Assembly: GCA_964529035.1 (NCBI GenBank)
Contig: CAZGUG010000027.1
Span: 1 to 26,296 of the forward strand
DNA: 26,296 bases
Reading direction: 5' to 3'
Source: CAZGUG01 sp964529035
Lineage (GTDB): Bacteria; Bacillota; Clostridia; Ch29
Shown: one piece after another, positions 24,593-26,296 of the stretch
Layout: each line of letters begins with the position of its first letter
How positions within the stretch are numbered: the stretch's first letter is position 1
Made by a program: the position numbers and the translations under genes
The notes under the pieces: model-generated
Told to the model about the DNA's origin: nothing
Databases searched by the model: none
The model's input: the letters and a program-made list of their open reading frames with translations, nothing else

Positions 24593-25159
24593 CTATTTTA
24601 GAATTTTTTCTGCAATCACTGATATTAGTTTATCAGACTCAATTATATATTCTGAAAGAAGTTGTTTTCGCTTTTTTACAAGCTTCCACCACTTCCCAAT
24701 TAAATCCTGTTTTTCAATTGATAAAACAGGGATTGTAATATCCATTAGTTTCTTAGCTGATATTGCTCTAATGGCAGAACTTGCTCCGGAAAACTGGGAA
24801 ATCTGGGTCAATACACTCGATTGCTCAAAAAGAAAGGCCAAATATTCCGGTACGACATCAGATTTGCTTCTGATTATATATAGGTTTGTAGATACCACGC
24901 TTTCTCCCGATAACCCCGACACAAACAAAGGGAAGTTGGGATTCAATCGTTTTACCAGCACATCTCCAATTTGGACGAGTTGTCGTTTGGACACCGGCTC
25001 TTTTCGTACAATACTTGATAATTCAACCACCTTACCACTTTCTATAAAACTATTAGGTTGATAATAAAAATATTGATATGATCCTTCCTCACTTGTATTC
25101 GCGGGAACGCCGGTTATAATTTCAGCCGCTTCACAGAGCTTGATTTGCCGTGTTTTCAT
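24593..25159 (-). CDS. Half-size HsdS-like protein with a single target-recognition domain
   Basis: A 188-residue type I S-subunit relative with one recognition domain and one spacer helix. Seen: the start IKLCEAAEIITGVPAN, LVQIGDVLVKRL near 65, the STNLYIIR strand, SGASSAIRAISAKKLMDITIPVLSIEKQ (a recognition-domain end common in HsdS) and a C-terminal coiled coil rich in Lys. The reading frame is complete with its own ATG and a GGGGTGAGAG ribosome site, so this is not an obvious fragment. Single-domain S proteins can dimerise to make a palindromic site. Here it is the first gene of the operon and a full HsdS follows, so it could give a second specificity, compete with HsdS or be a relic. Confidence 0.85.
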   Translation of the reverse strand: MKTRQIKLCEAAEIITGVPANTSEEGSYQYFYYQPNSFIESGKVVELSSIVRKEPVSKRQLVQIGDVLVKRLNPNFPLFVSGLSGESVVSTNLYIIRSKSDVVPEYLAFLFEQSSVLTQISQFSGASSAIRAISAKKLMDITIPVLSIEKQDLIGKWWKLVKKRKQLLSEYIIESDKLISVIAEKILK

Positions 25160-25182
25160 GCTCTCACCCCAATTCCGATACT

Positions 25183-25211
25183 AGCGTAGCATAAATTTGG
25201 AAGAATGTCAA
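25183..25211 (-). promoter_or_regulatory. Promoter of the restriction operon
   Basis: TTGACA (25206-25211), a 17-base spacer and TACGCT (25183-25188) with a TG one base before it, i.e. an extended -10. An inverted repeat TTGTTA-TAACT-TAACAA lies just upstream of the -35 (about 25218-25234) and could be an operator. Confidence 0.6.
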
Positions 25212-25286
25212 ATATTTTTTTGTTAAGTTATAACAATAGTGTAAACGTTGGGAATCAACGCAGCTGCAAAATTAAGTAACTCGTAT

Positions 25287-25461
25287 TAAGAACCGAGGTC
25301 AGGAGTATGAAGGAGACGCCCACCTGGGCCACGTTTTTACCGGCGGACCGAAGCCGACCGGCTTGAGATACTGTATAAACAGCGCTGCCCTGATATTTGT
25401 TCCTGTAAAGGACCTGGAAAAGGAAGGGTACGGGGAATATAAAAAGCTCTTCGAAGGCTAA
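25287..25461 (+). pseudogene. msrB: msrB 3'-end remnant (right copy of the direct repeat)
   Basis: A second copy of the last 55 or so codons of msrB without the front of the gene. It begins abruptly at TAAGAACCGAGGT, has lost one base near 25309 relative to the intact gene (frameshift), then reads in frame as DAHLGHVFTGGPKPTGLRYC and onward to a TAA at 25459-25461. The catalytic Cys is present but the Arg of ALRF is changed to Ile. It has no start, no ribosome site and no cysteine of the GCGWPSF motif, so it is non-functional. It is followed by a plus-strand terminator that the intact copy lacks, which suggests it is the original end of the gene. Confidence 0.88.
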
Positions 25462-25524
25462 ACAGGCTGGAATATTTCAATATGCACAGGCCGGATTACG
25501 CAATGAAACTTCCTGTATACAAAC

Positions 25525-25571
25525 AATAATCCGGACTCCAATGAAATTTGGATTGTCCGGATTATTTTTTT
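25525..25571 (+). terminator. Rho-independent terminator after the msrB remnant
   Basis: AATAATCCGGAC (25525-25536) pairs perfectly with GTCCGGATTATT (25555-25566), with CCAA/TTGG as an inner helix, followed by a run of seven T. It faces the plus strand, the direction of msrB. On the minus strand the same hairpin lies directly after tRNA-Ser but has only a weak U tract. Between the remnant and it (25462-25524) nothing else was seen. Confidence 0.85.
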
Positions 25572-25661
25572 GGCGGAGAGAGTGGGATTCGAACCCACGG
25601 TACGCTTCCACGTACACTCGATTTCGAGTCGAGCGCCTTCGACCAGCTCAGCCATCTCTCC
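25571..25661 (-). tRNA. tRNA-Ser (anticodon CGA)
   Basis: A 91-nt class II tRNA with encoded CCA (25571-25573). Acceptor GGAGAGA/TCTCTCC; anticodon stem CTCGA/TCGAG with loop CUCGAAA, reading CGA; a long variable arm (TACGTGGAAGCGTA) and a T arm with GGTTCGAATCC. It lies seven bases after tadA on the same strand. Confidence 0.97.
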
Positions 25662-25668
25662 GTATTAA

Positions 25669-26112
25669 TTATCTTCTTTCCCGGAAGAACTTTTTTAAAA
25701 GCTCCGAGCATTCCTCCTGCATAACCCCGTAAACAACCCTGGCACTATGGTTCAGCCTTTTGTCCCGGACTATATTGTACACCGAGCCGGCGGCACCCGC
25801 ATTGAAGTCAAAGGCTCCTATAACCACGCAGTCCAGCCTTGCCTGCACTATGGCCCCGGCGCACATGGGGCAGGGTTCCAGCGTAACCGCCATTGTGCAG
25901 CCTTCCAGCCGCCAGCCGCCCAGCCTTTGACAGGCTTTCCTGATGGCAAGTATCTCTGCATGGGCCGTCGCATCCTTCATGGTCTCAATAAGGTTGTGCG
26001 CCCTTGAAATGATTTTCTCATCCCTTACAATTACAGCCCCCACCGGCACTTCTCCTTTTGCGAATGCGGTGCGGGCTTCCTCAAGAGCCAACTCCATATG
26101 CCTGGCATGCAT
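25669..26112 (-). CDS. tadA: tRNA-specific adenosine deaminase
   Basis: Deaminates A34 to inosine in tRNA-Arg(ACG), widening its decoding. 147 residues, normal length. Seen: GEVPVGAVIV (20-29), the zinc and catalytic HAE at 51-53 and PCPMC at 80-84, then the family ending with a NHSARVVYGV stretch and ELLKKFFRERR. This distinguishes TadA from cytidine or guanine deaminases. Start choice: TTG at 26145 opens the frame, but ATG 26112 follows a GAAGGGGG element at about ten bases and gives a usual N-terminus; ATG 26097 is also possible. A CCCCC-GAA-GGGGG hairpin covers that ribosome site. The gene is enclosed by tRNA-Arg and tRNA-Ser and probably shares their transcript. Confidence 0.95.
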   Translation of the reverse strand: MHARHMELALEEARTAFAKGEVPVGAVIVRDEKIISRAHNLIETMKDATAHAEILAIRKACQRLGGWRLEGCTMAVTLEPCPMCAGAIVQARLDCVVIGAFDFNAGAAGSVYNIVRDKRLNHSARVVYGVMQEECSELLKKFFRERR

Positions 26113-26122
26113 ATACTCTATG

Positions 26123-26135
26123 CCCCCTTCGGGGG
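26123..26135 (-). promoter_or_regulatory. Hairpin over the tadA ribosome binding site
   Basis: CCCCC, GAA loop, GGGGG on the minus strand. The right arm is the only Shine-Dalgarno-like sequence before the tadA ATG, so the hairpin would hide it. It also lies in the spacer where tRNA-Arg must be cut free from the tadA message. Confidence 0.5.
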
Positions 26136-26148
26136 AAATATACAAAGC

Positions 26149-26225
26149 TGGTGCGCATGGAGGGATTCGAACCCCCGGCCTACGGTTTAGGAAACCGCCG
26201 CTCTATCCTACTGAGCTACATGCGC
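26149..26225 (-). tRNA. tRNA-Arg (anticodon CCU)
   Basis: A 77-nt class I tRNA with encoded CCA (26149-26151). Acceptor GCGCATG/CATGCGC; anticodon loop UUCCUAA, reading CCU (AGG codons); T arm with GGTTCGAATCC. It is the first gene after the promoter at 26243-26271. Confidence 0.96.
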
Positions 26226-26242
26226 AAAATGATACAGTAGAT

Positions 26243-26271
26243 ATAATACAATGAAAGTTTCGTTTTGTCAA
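26243..26271 (-). promoter_or_regulatory. Promoter for tRNA-Arg, tadA and tRNA-Ser(CGA)
   Basis: TTGACA (26266-26271), a 17-base spacer and TATTAT (26243-26248) on the minus strand, a near-consensus promoter starting about ten bases before tRNA-Arg. Confidence 0.82.
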
Positions 26272-26296
26272 GAATCTAATATCAGGTGCCAGCGCA

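Larger units (their letters stand above)
16261..25286. mobile_element. Type I restriction-modification island inserted at the 3' end of msrB
   Basis: About 9 kb with seven minus-strand genes (half hsdS, hsdM, rhuM, hsdS, an unrecognised gene, hsdR, YgjP-like), bounded by direct repeats of the msrB 3' end. No integrase, transposase or terminal inverted repeat was seen. The bracketing by a partial gene copy is direct evidence of an insertion-like event; whether this was site-specific integration, recombination with foreign DNA or duplication is inference. Confidence 0.7.

Noticed and set aside
25218..25234. Inverted repeat TTGTTA-TAACT-TAACAA as a terminator
   Set aside because: No U run follows on the strand that would need it; it is better treated as a possible operator.
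16261..25286. A CRISPR array, BREX, DISARM or retron within the island
   Set aside because: No regularly spaced repeats, no BREX/DISARM gene set and no reverse transcriptase were seen; the genes fit a type I restriction system.
25458..25655. Minus-strand frame starting MAELVEGARLEIE
   Set aside because: It is the sense reading of tRNA-Ser(CGA) continued into the terminator and msrB remnant; no ribosome site or family.
25541..25732. Plus-strand frame of 63 residues starting MKFGLSGLFFWRREWDSNPR
   Set aside because: The WDSNPR-type string is the antisense translation of tRNA-Ser(CGA), a well-known source of false genes.
25943..26254. Plus-strand frames ending in GGIRTPGLRFRKPPLYPTEL
   Set aside because: Antisense translation of tRNA-Arg and the opposite strand of tadA.

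Overview
The window looks like a chromosomal segment of an anaerobic Clostridia (Firmicutes) bacterium. The evidence is strong AGGAGG-type ribosome binding sites, consensus TTGACA/TATAAT promoters, a T-box leader on an amino-acid operon, a long Bacillus/Clostridium-type SRP RNA, tRNA genes with encoded CCA, and a flavin/iron-sulfur complex typical of anaerobic energy metabolism. The species cannot be fixed from the sequence.

Layout. (1) 1-5616, plus strand: the end of a NuoE-like subunit, a NuoF-like subunit and a 1192-residue fusion of ferredoxin, GltD/NfnB-like and formate-dehydrogenase-like domains. Together they look like an Stn-type electron-bifurcating transhydrogenase linking NADH, NADPH and ferredoxin. 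A bidirectional terminator closes the unit. (2) 5664-8815, minus strand: hotdog thioesterase, dnaX, ybaB and recR, the usual replication/repair cluster, with a promoter before the thioesterase. (3) 8851-9395, minus: SRP RNA and tRNA-Ser(GGA), with a terminator and an upstream promoter. (4) 9539-14314, minus: leuA-leuC-leuD-leuB behind a T-box leader and a consensus promoter. (5) 14325-15695, minus: a pyridoxal/pyridoxamine kinase with a terminator, and a small two-helix membrane protein. (6) 15829-16260, plus: methionine sulfoxide reductase msrB. (7) 16261-25286: a roughly 9 kb type I restriction-modification island, all minus strand, transcribed as half-size hsdS, hsdM, rhuM, full hsdS, an unrecognised 217-residue gene, hsdR and a YgjP-like metallopeptidase. 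(8) 25287-26271: an msrB 3'-end remnant with its terminator, then tRNA-Ser(CGA), tadA and tRNA-Arg(CCU) on the minus strand with a consensus promoter.

The most interesting structure is the restriction island. It is bracketed by a direct repeat of about 165 bp that is the 3' third of msrB. The left copy completes the working gene. The right copy is frameshifted but still carries a plus-strand terminator that the working copy lacks. This suggests the island entered at the 3' end of msrB and supplied a substitute gene end, with no integrase or transposase visible. The island and the leu/pdx/msrB block together separate tadA and tRNA-Ser(CGA) from tRNA-Ser(GGA), ffs and dnaX, genes that are often close together in Firmicutes.

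Within the island the genes overlap by four to eight bases or lie within a few bases of each other, so it is probably one translationally coupled operon. HsdR, HsdM and the two-domain HsdS look intact. The half-size S protein, RhuM and the unrecognised 217-residue protein are the parts whose roles are open.
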